From: Antricoccus suffuscus
Lineage (GTDB): Bacteria; Actinomycetota; Actinomycetes; Mycobacteriales; Antricoccaceae
NCBI RefSeq assembly: GCF_003003235.1
Contig: NZ_PVUE01000006.1
Coordinates: 171,208-235,207 of the forward strand
Direction of reading: 5' to 3'
DNA: 64,000 nt
The translations under genes were made by a program, and so were the position numbers. Positions 8,159 to 16,267 of this stretch are shown in pieces (position 1 is the first letter of the stretch; each line of letters opens with the position of its first letter). Under the pieces are notes generated by a model, which saw nothing but the letters and a program-made list of their open reading frames with translations, had not been told where the DNA came from and ran no database searches.

Positions 8159-9420
8159 CCGCCTTCGTTACCGGCGACGGGGAGTTCGGATGCCATCGCG
8201 TCGTCGCGATATTCGGTGGCCCGGCCAGCCAGCGACATGACTACGGCGCCGGATACCGACAGCGCGCCCGCGATGATGTACGGCACCTCGTAACTACCGG
8301 TCACGTCGTACAGCCAGCCCAGCAGGAACGGACCGCCCGCCGTACCGACGACTACGAACAACCTGGACACGCTGAACAGGCGCCCGTAGTCGCGTACGCC
8401 GAAATGGTGCCCGATCAGCACCGACTGCATCAGCACGATATTGCCGATAGTCGCGCCGAATACCAGGATCGTTCCGAACAGTGCCCAGGTCCAATAGGAA
8501 AATGCCATGAGGACCAGCGAGGCGCCTTGGGTGAGTCCAAGCCCAACGGCGAATGCAGTCATCGGCAGTCGATTGACCATCCGGCCGCCTGCGAGCCGGG
8601 CCACCACGGACATCGCGGCGACGGCGAACGTCGCGAACGCGGCCGCAACCGGACCAGCGCGTTCTTGGGTCAGCTTCACGATCTGCTGAAGGCCGCCGAC
8701 CTGCGCCGCCATGATCAGCACGTAGGCGACGGTCATCGAGCGGAAGAACCGCGACCGCCAAGCAGTCGCGAATAGTTCACCGGTGGGCGCCGGCGGCACG
8801 ACGTTGCGTTCGACGTGCGCACCGTCCGGTAACCACCCCATCGCCTGCGGTGCAGGTTTGATCATGAATACGATGACCGGCACCGTGCCGACCAACCAGA
8901 CAATGGCCAGGATCGGCGAGGCCTTGGCGAGACCGACGGCGTCGGACAGCCATTTCGCGATCGGCGTGAGCACCATGCCCCCGACCGACAGGCCGGTGGA
9001 CGTGACGGCGAGCGCGACCGCCCGACCGCTTTGATACCAGCGAGTGACGACCGTCGTAGTCGGTATCAGGCCAGCGGCCCCGAACCCAAACGCGAAGACC
9101 GCGTAGATGAGATAGAGCTGCCACCGCTCGTGCGCCTGGCCGAGTAACGCAAGCGCGACCGCTCCGACGATCGCGCCGGCCACCATGACTCGCCGCGCAT
9201 CGAAGCGTGCGATCAGTTTCGCGACGAAATAGCCGAGGACGCCCGAGGACACGAAGAACACCGTGCTCGCAAGCGAGATCGACGACAGCGACCAGCCGCG
9301 CTCGTTGCTGAACGCGTTCAGGTACACGGCGAGCCCATAGAAGGACAGACCCGACGTCGTCATCAAGGTAATGAAGCAGCCAGCAACCACCATCCGACCG
9401 GGAAATCGCGCAGCAGCCAT
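8155..9420 (-). CDS. MFS transporter, OFA-like (copy 2)
   Basis: This 421-residue, about 12-helix carrier is the close paralogue of the product of 5433-6695. They differ mainly by conservative changes, a few loop residues (for example VERNVVPPAPTGELFATAW here) and the C-terminal tail. The ATG at 9420 is chosen because a longer frame to 9453 adds residues absent from the paralogue, and because TAGAGT lies 7 nt upstream, as in copy 1. The stop overlaps the DUF2252 stop region. Retention of two copies on the same strand suggests either dosage or divergence in substrate. Confidence 0.85.
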   Translation of the reverse strand: MAAARFPGRMVVAGCFITLMTTSGLSFYGLAVYLNAFSNERGWSLSSISLASTVFFVSSGVLGYFVAKLIARFDARRVMVAGAIVGAVALALLGQAHERWQLYLIYAVFAFGFGAAGLIPTTTVVTRWYQSGRAVALAVTSTGLSVGGMVLTPIAKWLSDAVGLAKASPILAIVWLVGTVPVIVFMIKPAPQAMGWLPDGAHVERNVVPPAPTGELFATAWRSRFFRSMTVAYVLIMAAQVGGLQQIVKLTQERAGPVAAAFATFAVAAMSVVARLAGGRMVNRLPMTAFAVGLGLTQGASLVLMAFSYWTWALFGTILVFGATIGNIVLMQSVLIGHHFGVRDYGRLFSVSRLFVVVGTAGGPFLLGWLYDVTGSYEVPYIIAGALSVSGAVVMSLAGRATEYRDDAMASELPVAGNEGG

Positions 9421-9427
9421 GTTTCGG

Positions 9428-9433
9428 ACTCTA
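9428..9433 (-). promoter_or_regulatory. Candidate -10 of a leaderless promoter for MFS copy 2
   Basis: On the minus strand TAGAGT is followed by 7 nt and the ATG of MFS copy 2, matching the arrangement before copy 1. There is no Shine-Dalgarno sequence in that space, which supports a leaderless transcript. Confidence 0.4.
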
Positions 9434-9497
9434 TGCCCACGCGCCGCTGACAAAGGTCACATATATCGTCGAACCGCTGCGTGCTAACGTGTTTAAC

Positions 9498-9605
9498 AAG
9501 GTTACGAGCCCCAGTGACAAGGTCCGGCTGGCTGGGCAGCAACCCTCGTACTTGCGGCGGGGTGCTCCGGATAACGACCAGGCAGGTCTCATCCGAGTCC
9601 CTGCA
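9498..9605 (+). ncRNA. SAM riboswitch of the SAM-I/SAM-IV clan (most like SAM-IV)
   Basis: The core matches the S-adenosylmethionine riboswitch pattern. P1 is formed by GTTA (9501-9504) with TAAC (9572-9575). ACGAG follows, and P2 is formed by GCCCCAG (9508-9514) with CTGGGC (9532-9537). The loop GGTCCGGCT can pseudoknot, GCAACCCTC leads into P3 (ACCC 9542-9545 with GGGT 9560-9563), and GGTGCTCCGGATAACGACC closes the core. A downstream hairpin GCAGG (9582-9586) with CCTGC (9600-9604) fits the extra 3' helix of the actinobacterial SAM-IV type. It precedes a sulfur-related carrier and flavin monooxygenase operon, which fits repression when SAM, and hence sulfur, is plentiful. It was recognised by eye; a covariance-model search would decide the subclass. 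Confidence 0.82.
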
Positions 9606-9633
9606 AGTGCAAGCCCATTGGGCTTCGGTATGT

Positions 9634-9666
9634 AGGAGTTCCACCATGTCGCGCTGTTGTTGCTGA
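9634..9666 (+). CDS. Polycysteine leader peptide MSRCCC (ORF 9646-9666, with its RBS)
   Basis: ATG at 9646 encodes Met-Ser-Arg-Cys-Cys-Cys and stops with TGA at 9664. AGGAG (9634-9638) lies 7 nt upstream, a good ribosome-binding site, and a small hairpin AAGCCC/GGGCTT (9611-9625) sits just before it. Short upstream ORFs ending in consecutive cysteine codons are known in mycobacteria as cysteine-responsive attenuators of downstream sulfur genes: ribosomes stall on Cys codons when charged tRNA-Cys is scarce. This ORF lies between the SAM riboswitch and the carrier start (about 155 nt to GTG 9822), in the position expected for such an attenuator. The alternative, a chance ORF, is made less likely by the strong RBS and the CCC run. 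Confidence 0.75.
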   Translation, partial: RSSTMSRCCC

Positions 9667-9821
9667 CTGAGCTAATCACCATTTAGCGCCTGACCCGCAC
9701 CGCGGTACAGGCTATTTCGAGCGCGCCTGCGGCCGCTCGCCACCCCTCGCTCCCCTTCGCGGGTCTCTGCACGCTTGCCATTACGTCGGCGGCGCTACAG
9801 GCCTGCCCTGAAAGGAAACTT

Positions 9822-11177
9822 GTGTCCGCACCTGTCTCGACTGCGGCTCCTGTCCGAGTCCGCAATTCCACCCGAAAGGTCGCCGCGGCATCGTTCGTCG
9901 GCACCGCAATCGAGTGGTACGACTTCTACATCTACGGCACCGCCTCGGCGCTTATCCTCGGCCCGCTGTTCTTCCCGGGCGCCAGCGCGTCGGGCGGCGT
10001 GCTCGCCTCCTTCGCGACGTACGCCGTCGGATTCTTGGCCCGCCCGCTCGGCGGTGCGATCGCCGGACACCTCGGTGACCGGATCGGTCGCAAACGTGTG
10101 CTCGTGGCATCCCTGCTCCTGATGGGAACCGCTACCTTCCTCGTTGGTTTCCTTCCGACCTACGCCACGATCGGCATTGCCGCCCCTCTCCTGCTAATCC
10201 TGCTGCGTCTTCTCCAAGGGCTCTCGGCAGGCAGCGAATGGGGTGGCGCGGTATTGCTTGCGGTCGAACACGCCCCGGCCAAACGACGAGGCTTGTATGG
10301 CGCAATCCCGCAGACCGGCTCGGCCGCGGGCATGATCCTCGCGACCTCGACGTACGCCGGAGTTCAGGCATTGGTCGGTCACGAGGCCTTCCTGTCCTGG
10401 GGTTGGCGGATTCCCTTCATCGCCAGCGCCGTACTCGTCGTCGTCGGATTGATTGTGCGGTTGTCCATCACCGAATCGGCCGAGTTCCTCGCCCTGCGCG
10501 ACGAGGACCGCTTGGAGAAGGCGCCCGTCGTCGAGGTGTTCCGGAGCAACTCCCGCGAAGTGCTGCTGGCCGTCGCGATGCGCCTCGGCCAAATCGGCTC
10601 ATTCACCCTCTACACCGTGTTTGCACTGACCTACCTCGCCAACCACGTCCGCGCGGACGGCGCCGACATCGGCCTCGTCGCGACCATTATCGCGTCGGTG
10701 ATCGGCCTGGCCAGTACGCCGCTATGGGGCGCCCTATCCGACCGATTAGGACGCCGGCCGGTCTACCTGTTCGGCGCAATCTTCACTGCCGTGTTCGTCG
10801 CTCCGGCCTTCCTGCTGCTCGACACCGGTTCTAGCGTGCTGATCATCGTGACGTTCATCCTCGGCATCAACATCGGACACGACAGCCAGTACGGCGCGCA
10901 GGGAGCGATGTTCTCCGAGCTGTTCCCCACCCAAGTGCGCTACAGCGGCGCCTCACTTGGCTACGCGATTGGCGCCGTACTCGGCGGTGGCTTGACTCCT
11001 CTTGCCGCGGCGTGGCTGCTCGGTGTTGGCGCTAACGCACCGTGGCTTGTGGCGGCGTACATCGCATTCCTGGCAGTACTTTCAGCGACCGGGGCCTACT
11101 TCGCCAAAGAGACCCGACATGTGACCCCTACTCCAACTACGCCCGAATCCCCCAACGAACTGGTAGGTGCCCGATGA
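9822..11177 (+). CDS. MHS-family MFS transporter in a sulfur-responsive operon
   Basis: The 451-residue product has about 12 membrane segments. Metabolite:H+ symporter (MHS) family markers are present: the opening AAASFVGTAIEWYDFYIYGTA, GHLGDRIGRKRVLV between helices 2 and 3, and LLRLLQGLSAGSEWGGAV. Such carriers import organic acids and related small molecules with protons across the cytoplasmic membrane. The GTG at 9822 has AAAGGA upstream. Its 3' end overlaps the monooxygenase start in an ATGA junction. Because the leader carries SAM and cysteine sensing elements, the likely cargo is an organosulfur compound such as a sulfonate, sulfone or thioether; this is inference from context. Confidence 0.85.
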   Translation: MSAPVSTAAPVRVRNSTRKVAAASFVGTAIEWYDFYIYGTASALILGPLFFPGASASGGVLASFATYAVGFLARPLGGAIAGHLGDRIGRKRVLVASLLLMGTATFLVGFLPTYATIGIAAPLLLILLRLLQGLSAGSEWGGAVLLAVEHAPAKRRGLYGAIPQTGSAAGMILATSTYAGVQALVGHEAFLSWGWRIPFIASAVLVVVGLIVRLSITESAEFLALRDEDRLEKAPVVEVFRSNSREVLLAVAMRLGQIGSFTLYTVFALTYLANHVRADGADIGLVATIIASVIGLASTPLWGALSDRLGRRPVYLFGAIFTAVFVAPAFLLLDTGSSVLIIVTFILGINIGHDSQYGAQGAMFSELFPTQVRYSGASLGYAIGAVLGGGLTPLAAAWLLGVGANAPWLVAAYIAFLAVLSATGAYFAKETRHVTPTPTTPESPNELVGAR

Positions 11178-12556
11178 ACCGCAAGCTATCCCTCAACGCA
11201 TTCGCCATGGCCTGTGTCGGACACCAGTCGCCCGGCCTATGGGCACGCGACGATGATCAAAGCGCCGACTACACGAGCCTCGAACATTGGATCGACCTGG
11301 CGCGCCTCCTTGAGGATGGCGGATTCGACTCGCTGTTCCTCGCCGACGTACTGGGCACGTACGACGTCTACGGCGGGTCCCGTGACGAGGCCGTCCGGGT
11401 GGGCGCTCAGGTGCCGGTCAGCGATCCGATCCCCGCTATATCGGCGATGGCGGCCGCCACCAAGAATCTCGGATTCGGCGTGACGGTGACGACGACGTAC
11501 GAACAGCCCTATGCGCTCGCGCGACGCTTCACCACGCTCGATCACCTCACCAAGGGCCGAATCGGCTGGAACGTCGTCACCGGTTACCTCGACTCGGCAG
11601 CCAAGAACCTCGGCTTTACCGCGCAGATCCCCCACGACGAACGCTACGAGATCGCCGACGAATACCTTGAGGTCTGCTACAAGCTCTGGGAACACTCGTG
11701 GGAGGACGACGCGGTCGTCCGTGACCGTGAGCGCGGCATCTACGCCGACCCGGCGAAGGTGCATGACATAGGCCATCACGGCCAGTACTACGACGTACCC
11801 GGCGCGTTCCTGTGTGAGCCCTCGCCGCAGCGGACCCCGGTGATTTTCCAGGCCGGCGCGTCACCTAGAGGCCGTCAGTTCGCCGCCAAGCATGCTGAGG
11901 CAATCTTTGTCATCGGCCCGACTCCGGCTGCTGTGCGGCGTACCACTTCGGCCCTGCGCGAAGAGGCCGAGAAGGCCGGCCGAGATCCATACTCCATCAA
12001 GATCATCGCGGGGCTGACCGCGATCGTGCGTGAATCCGACGAGGAGGCGGCCGACCTTCTGGAAAGCTACCGCCAATCGGCAAGCCTCAGCGGGGCACTC
12101 GCGTTGTTCGGCGGCTGGACAGGGGTCGACCTCGCCGAGTACCCGTACGACGCGCCGCTCGTGCACATCACCACGGACGCGAATCGATCGGCCCTGGATG
12201 CCTTCACGCGCGACGCCGATCATGAGTGGACCGTAGAAGAGTTGGCGCGCTGGGTCAGCATCGGCGGCCGGGGACCCGTCATGGCCGGCTCCCCCACCAC
12301 GGTGGCGGACACGCTCGAGGAATGGCAGCAGGAAGCCGACGTCGACGGGTTCAACTTCATGTATGTGACCCGGCCGGGGACCTTCACCGACATCGTCACG
12401 CACCTGGTGCCGGAGTTACGTCGCCGCGGACTCGTCGCACCAGCGCCGGCTACACCCGCGAGCCTGCGCGAGCGTCTCGGCACCGGCGATGGCGCGCGGT
12501 TATCCGCAGCGCACTACGCGCGCTCGCTGCAGATCGCCGCGCCCACGCCTCGCTGA
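11174..12556 (+). CDS. LLM-class flavin-dependent monooxygenase, NtaA/SnaA/DszA type
   Basis: The 460-residue protein belongs to the bacterial-luciferase superfamily branch containing nitrilotriacetate, pristinamycin, dibenzothiophene-sulfone and dimethylsulfide monooxygenases. Visible markers are the N-terminal LNAFAMACVGHQSPGLW, SLEHWIDLARLLEDGGFDSLFLADVLG, PYALARRFTTLDHLTKGRIGWNVVTGYLDSAAKNLG, and PQRTPVIFQAGASPRGRQFAAKHAEAIFV. It should use FMNH2 supplied by a separate reductase to cleave C-S or C-N bonds. The ATG at 11174 lies within the carrier's last codons (ATGA), so the two are translationally coupled. Placement under SAM and cysteine leader control points to sulfur scavenging from an organosulfur substrate. 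No flavin reductase is adjacent. Confidence 0.88.
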   Translation: MNRKLSLNAFAMACVGHQSPGLWARDDDQSADYTSLEHWIDLARLLEDGGFDSLFLADVLGTYDVYGGSRDEAVRVGAQVPVSDPIPAISAMAAATKNLGFGVTVTTTYEQPYALARRFTTLDHLTKGRIGWNVVTGYLDSAAKNLGFTAQIPHDERYEIADEYLEVCYKLWEHSWEDDAVVRDRERGIYADPAKVHDIGHHGQYYDVPGAFLCEPSPQRTPVIFQAGASPRGRQFAAKHAEAIFVIGPTPAAVRRTTSALREEAEKAGRDPYSIKIIAGLTAIVRESDEEAADLLESYRQSASLSGALALFGGWTGVDLAEYPYDAPLVHITTDANRSALDAFTRDADHEWTVEELARWVSIGGRGPVMAGSPTTVADTLEEWQQEADVDGFNFMYVTRPGTFTDIVTHLVPELRRRGLVAPAPATPASLRERLGTGDGARLSAAHYARSLQIAAPTPR

Positions 12557-12593
12557 TCCGAGCACGGGAATGGCACCTCGGACAGGAACCCGA

Positions 12594-12625
12594 CGCTTCG
12601 GGTAGGGCATTATCCGCCCGAAGCG
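12594..12625. terminator. Stem-loop between convergent genes
   Basis: CGCTTCGGG (12594-12602) and CCCGAAGCG (12617-12625) form a perfect 9-bp stem with a 14-nt loop. It lies between the monooxygenase (+) and the ArsR gene (-). A weak pyrimidine-rich stretch follows. Confidence 0.5.
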
Positions 12626-12652
12626 CCACCTTCCTTTCCCGAAGCACCAGAT

Positions 12653-12985
12653 CTACGATCGCCCCTCGGCTACCGCCTTGATGCGTGACAACCGACGGTC
12701 CCAGCCGGAAGCGATGCGCTCGAGGTCGGCCGCGACAGTGACCAGGCGCGCCCCGAGGGCGACGTACTGCAGCTCTCGTCCGCGTCGCTCTGCGGACACG
12801 AGTCCGACTTCCTCGAGTACGCCGAGGTGTCGCGCAATCGCCTGACGACTGACCGGAAGCTCCGCGGCAAGCGCGGACGCCGAGGCCGGCGCCCGGCCGA
12901 GACGGGTAAGGATTCCCCATCGAGTGTCGTCGGCGAGCGCCGCAAACACGGCCACCTGGCCGGCGGCTGGCTCACCGGTCGGCAT
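12653..12985 (-). CDS. ArsR-family transcriptional repressor
   Basis: This is a 110-residue winged helix-turn-helix protein. FAALADDTRWGILTRL opens the ArsR fold, LAAELPVSRQAIARHLGVLEEVGLVSAERRGREL is the recognition helix plus wing, and a helical tail ends in KAVAEGRS. No cysteine metal site is visible, so it is of the type that pairs with SRPBCC proteins rather than a metal sensor. ATG 12985 lies 14 nt inside the end of the SRPBCC gene, so the two are co-transcribed with SRPBCC first. The frame is open far upstream, but only the stretch from here aligns with ArsR. Confidence 0.85.
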   Translation of the reverse strand: MPTGEPAAGQVAVFAALADDTRWGILTRLGRAPASASALAAELPVSRQAIARHLGVLEEVGLVSAERRGRELQYVALGARLVTVAADLERIASGWDRRLSRIKAVAEGRS

Positions 12986-13427
12986 CGGCACCGACCTGGG
13001 CAAGATGCTTTGCAGCCAAAGCAATCTCTTTGGTCCAGCCGTCGGCATGGTCATCGAACCGCGCGCGGCGTTGCTCGGCACTCTCGGACAGCGACTCGAA
13101 ACCACTCTCGGCGACTCGTAGAAGCACCGCGTCGGGCGCGGTTTCCTCGATCCAGAACTCGACCAGAGTCGACGTGCTGTCCGTGTCGTCCTTGTCGATG
13201 AGCCAGCGGAATGCCGCATACTTCGGCTCATCTAACTCGACCGTGCGAAACGCGAATTCGCCGTATTCGGCGTGGTGCACTACCTGCAGGTCTCCGCGTT
13301 GCTCGATCCGCTGTTCGGTGATCTCACCGTTGTTGATGTACCAACCGGGCTGGCTGATCAGGCCCCATACTCGAGACGCCGATGCGTCGATTGCAATCTC
13401 CCGCTCGATGCGGTCCATGTTGTCCAT
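12972..13427 (-). CDS. SRPBCC (START/Bet v1-like, AHSA1-type) protein
   Basis: The 151-residue product shows the SRPBCC pattern: IEREIAIDASASRVWGLISQPGWYINNG at the start, beta-strands EYGEFAFRTVELDEPKYAAFRWLI and TSTLVEFWIEE, and a long C-terminal helix GWTKEIALAAKHLAQ. These proteins bind hydrophobic ligands in a curved beta-sheet cavity. ATG 13427 has AAAGG upstream; a second ATG 9 nt later is possible. It is the first gene of a two-gene unit with ArsR and sits just downstream of a 22-bp palindrome. Confidence 0.82.
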   Translation of the reverse strand: MDNMDRIEREIAIDASASRVWGLISQPGWYINNGEITEQRIEQRGDLQVVHHAEYGEFAFRTVELDEPKYAAFRWLIDKDDTDSTSTLVEFWIEETAPDAVLLRVAESGFESLSESAEQRRARFDDHADGWTKEIALAAKHLAQVGADADR

Positions 13428-13453
13428 GTCCTGTACCTTTCCCTTATGCGTTA

Positions 13454-13475
13454 AGTGCAACATCAGTGTTGCACT
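13454..13475. promoter_or_regulatory. Palindromic operator, probable ArsR binding site
   Basis: AGTGCAACA (13454-13462) and TGTTGCACT (13467-13475) are perfect reverse complements separated by TCAG. The site is 26 bp upstream of the SRPBCC start. A weaker half-similar repeat, GCAAC/GTTGC, follows at 13489-13504. The size and position fit autoregulation by the ArsR encoded in the same operon. Confidence 0.65.
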
Positions 13476-13674
13476 ACAACTTCGATAGCGCAACACTTCA
13501 GTTGCAGATAAGTTGTGGACCGGAGCGCGTCACGAGCCTGGCGAGACCCCGCACCAAGTAGGAAAGACGCCGGTCGAGGCATCGATTCCTGGCCGAAGCA
13601 AGCCGTGGCGGGCCGTTCCGGCTAATGTGCGACATAGCGAAAAACCCTACGCATCACTAACGAAGGAGCACTCC

Positions 13675-14775
13675 ATGGCTGGACCACTCACCGGTCTGAA
13701 GGTCGTCGAACTGGGCGGCATCGGGCCCGGACCCCATGCGGCAATGTTGCTGTCCGATCTCGGCGCCGACGCCGTACGGGTGGAGCGACCCGCGGGCGGG
13801 CTGAGTCTGCGCAACGGCGCGAAAACCGACTGGTCACAGCGCGGACGCCGCTCGGTTGCCGCCGACATGAAGACCGACGAAGGCGTGGCCCTCGTTCGCG
13901 CGTTAATCACTAAGGCCGACGTCGTCATCGACGGATTTCGCCCCGGCGTGGCCGAACGCCTCGGAATCGGACCGGACGAGTTCACCGAGTCCAACCCCGG
14001 GCTCGTGTTCGCGCGGATGACCGGCTGGGGTCAAGCCGGTCCGCTGTCCTCGGCGGTCGGACACGACATCAACTACATCGGGCTGACCGGCATGCTGCAC
14101 GCGATGGGGACGACCAATGCCCCACCGTCACCACCGCTCAACCTGGTCGGCGACTTCGGCGGCGGCTCGCTCTATCTCGTGCTCGGCGTACTCGCGGCAC
14201 TGCACGAACGCGGCCAGTCCGGACGCGGCCAGGTGGTCGACGCCGCGATTGTCGACGGCGTCAGTTCCCTCGGCCAGCCCATCTGGTCGCTGCTCAACGG
14301 CGGGGTCTGGCAGAACCGCCGGCAGGCCAACATCCTCGATGGTGCCGCACCGTTTTACCGCACGTACCCTTGCTCCGACGGCAAGTACGTCGCTGTGGGC
14401 GCGATCGAGCCGCAGTTCTACGCGGCCCTGCTGACCGGTCTCGAGCTAGACCCGAAAGACCTGCCGACGCAGATGGACCAAAGCACCTGGGCCGACGTCA
14501 ATAAGCAGTTTGCCGAGATTTTCGCGTCCCGCACCCGCGCCGACTGGGAACAGGTCTTCGGCGGCACCGATGCCTGCGTAACGCCCGTGCTGGACTTCGA
14601 TGAGGCCGCGGCCAACACGCATCTGCGTGAGCGTGGCGCGCTCATCGAGATCGACGGCGTGGTGCAGTCCGGTGTCGCTCCACGCTTCTCGCGGAGCGCG
14701 ACCGACGTACCTAAGGCCCCGACCACACCCGGATCGAGCACGGACGAGGTCTGCGCGGACTGGGGTATCAAGTAA
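13675..14775 (+). CDS. Alpha-methylacyl-CoA racemase (CoA-transferase family III)
   Basis: The 366-residue protein matches family III CoA transferases of the racemase branch. LTGLKVVELGGIGPGPHAAMLLSDLGADAVRVERP is the CoA-binding N-terminus, and VIDGFRPGVAERLGIGP follows. GHDINYIGLTG carries the catalytic His, and LVGDFGGGSLYLVLG carries the catalytic Asp of the mycobacterial racemase MCR. It interconverts (2R)- and (2S)-methyl-branched acyl-CoA so that beta-oxidation of branched chains can proceed. ATG 13675 has AAGGAG 7 nt upstream; the open frame to 13513 lacks similarity. It stands alone between the SRPBCC/ArsR pair and a small membrane protein. Confidence 0.92.
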   Translation: MAGPLTGLKVVELGGIGPGPHAAMLLSDLGADAVRVERPAGGLSLRNGAKTDWSQRGRRSVAADMKTDEGVALVRALITKADVVIDGFRPGVAERLGIGPDEFTESNPGLVFARMTGWGQAGPLSSAVGHDINYIGLTGMLHAMGTTNAPPSPPLNLVGDFGGGSLYLVLGVLAALHERGQSGRGQVVDAAIVDGVSSLGQPIWSLLNGGVWQNRRQANILDGAAPFYRTYPCSDGKYVAVGAIEPQFYAALLTGLELDPKDLPTQMDQSTWADVNKQFAEIFASRTRADWEQVFGGTDACVTPVLDFDEAAANTHLRERGALIEIDGVVQSGVAPRFSRSATDVPKAPTTPGSSTDEVCADWGIK

Positions 14776-14790
14776 CCGTCGTTCGGTCGC

Positions 14791-14816
14791 CCGGGTTGCG
14801 CGCTTCGCGCACCCGG
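14791..14816 (+). terminator. GC-rich hairpin after the racemase gene
   Basis: CCGGGTTGCGCG (14791-14802) pairs with CGCGCACCCGG (14806-14816) with one bulged base and a 3-nt loop. It begins 16 nt after the stop codon. No T tract follows. Confidence 0.5.
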
Positions 14817-14858
14817 CGGCCGCGTGCGGTTATCCGCGTCCACGCATAGCATGACCAA

Positions 14859-15257
14859 ATGCGGATCCTTGCCCGAATCATCGCCACCGCCCTGGCGACG
14901 GCACTCGCTGCATGGTTGGTCAGCGGCATCACGCTCGGCGGAGGCACCGATCAGCGCAAGATCCTGACCCTTGTCTGCGTCGCGGTCATCATCGGCATTG
15001 TCAACGCCGTCGTACGCCCGATTGTCACCGTCCTGTCCGGCTGCATCGTGGTGCTGACCCTCGGCCTGTTCCTGCTTGTCATCAACGCGCTGATGCTGCT
15101 ACTCAGCTCCTGGGTCGCCGGCAAACTCGGCCTCGGCTTCCACGTCGACGGGTTCTGGCCGGCGTTGTGGGGTTCCATCATCATCAGCATCGTCAGTGGC
15201 GCCATTTACGCGGTGCTGCGCCCGCACCGAGACGATCGATCCGCGAACCACCACTGA
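14859..15257 (+). CDS. Small membrane protein, phage_holin_4_2 family (not a phage gene)
   Basis: The 132-residue product has four hydrophobic segments (about residues 5-23, 35-58, 62-87 and 100-121). It has the family arrangement seen in many actinobacterial chromosomal proteins: VRPIVTVLSGCIVVLTLGLFLLVINALMLLLSSWVAGKLGLGFHVDGFWPALWGSIIISIVS. The name comes from distant similarity to holins, but chromosomal members have no shown lytic role. ATG 14859 follows within 85 bp of the racemase stop. The function is unknown. Confidence 0.8.
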   Translation: MRILARIIATALATALAAWLVSGITLGGGTDQRKILTLVCVAVIIGIVNAVVRPIVTVLSGCIVVLTLGLFLLVINALMLLLSSWVAGKLGLGFHVDGFWPALWGSIIISIVSGAIYAVLRPHRDDRSANHH

Positions 15258-15277
15258 ACCAGACCCCGTCCACAGCG

Positions 15278-16051
15278 CTAGTGTGCGCCGTACGCCGAAC
15301 CGCCGTCGACCTTGATAATCGTGCCGGTCGTGTACGACGACGCGTCACTGGCGAGATAGAGCGCGGCGCCGACGATCTCGCCCGGCTGTCCCCCGCGCTG
15401 CAATGGGATGTCGTTTTGTGCCCGCCGCTCGAAGGCCTCCATGTCCCATGCCTCGGAGATATCGGTCAGGAACGGTCCCGGCATGATGCCGTTGACTCGG
15501 ACCGTCGGCGAGAAGCCGCGGGCCAGGCCGAGAGTCATCGCGTTGAGACCCGATTTGGCCATGGCGTAAGGAATTATGTCGCCGCGGGGAGCAACTGATC
15601 CGGTGCTCGAGACGTTGATGATCACGCCACCACCGGCAGACACCATCTGTTCACCGACGAGTGCAGACAGCCGGAATGGACCTTTCAGATTTACGTCGAG
15701 GACCTTGTTGAACAGTTCCTCCGATACGTCGGTGAGCTTGTCGTAGAGCGGCGACATGCCGGCGTTGTTGACGAGTACGTCGATCTTGCCGAACCGCTCA
15801 AGCACGGTCGAGGCGAGTCGGTCGCAGTCGGCCCACTTACCAACGTGACATCCGATCCCGAGGGCGGTCGCGCCGGTTGCAGCGGTGATCTCCTTCGCGG
15901 TCTCGATGCAGCTGTCTTCCTTGCGACTGGCCACGACGACGGTCGCGCCTTGTTCGGCGAAGGCGAAGGCCATCTCCCGGCCAAGTCCGCGACTACCACC
16001 GGTAATTACGGCGATTTTGTCATCGAGACGGAATGGGGGCGTTGCAGGCAT
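15278..16051 (-). CDS. SDR-family oxidoreductase (FabG-like)
   Basis: The 257-residue classical short-chain dehydrogenase has the NAD(P)-binding TGGSRGLGREM, the structural NNAG in VLVNNAGMSP, catalytic Ser in INVSSTGS and YAMAK (Tyr-x-x-x-Lys). PGPFLTDI follows, and the C-terminus is TTGTIIKVDGG. ATG 16051 has AAGGA 6-7 nt upstream. The same frame stays open on through the divergent thiolase gene, giving a spurious 751-residue reading that I discard. It is divergent from the thiolase with about 215 bp between, and both fit fatty or branched acyl-CoA oxidation. Confidence 0.88.
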   Translation of the reverse strand: MPATPPFRLDDKIAVITGGSRGLGREMAFAFAEQGATVVVASRKEDSCIETAKEITAATGATALGIGCHVGKWADCDRLASTVLERFGKIDVLVNNAGMSPLYDKLTDVSEELFNKVLDVNLKGPFRLSALVGEQMVSAGGGVIINVSSTGSVAPRGDIIPYAMAKSGLNAMTLGLARGFSPTVRVNGIMPGPFLTDISEAWDMEAFERRAQNDIPLQRGGQPGEIVGAALYLASDASSYTTGTIIKVDGGSAYGAH

Positions 16052-16267
16052 AAGCGTCCTTCCGGTTGAAACCGACGTTGTCTTGCTATCACATTCTGCA
16101 CAAATGTCCGATAGCCGGGCACTGGCGGCGGGCGCTAGGCTAATGCGACGTAACATAATGGAGCATCGACACAATCGTCGTGTTTTCTTCAGATGACTCT
16201 TCACGATCGGCCACGGTGCCGCCTCGCTGAGGATGTCCAGGTTCTCATTTAGGCAGGGAGCATCACC

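Noticed and set aside
14859..15257. Phage holin suggesting a prophage
   Set aside because: The family name is historical. No integrase, lysin, capsid or attachment site is near, and chromosomal homologues are widespread.
14912..15598. 228-codon frame overlapping the small membrane protein and SDR
   Set aside because: It has Arg/His-rich shadow translation across two real genes on different strands.
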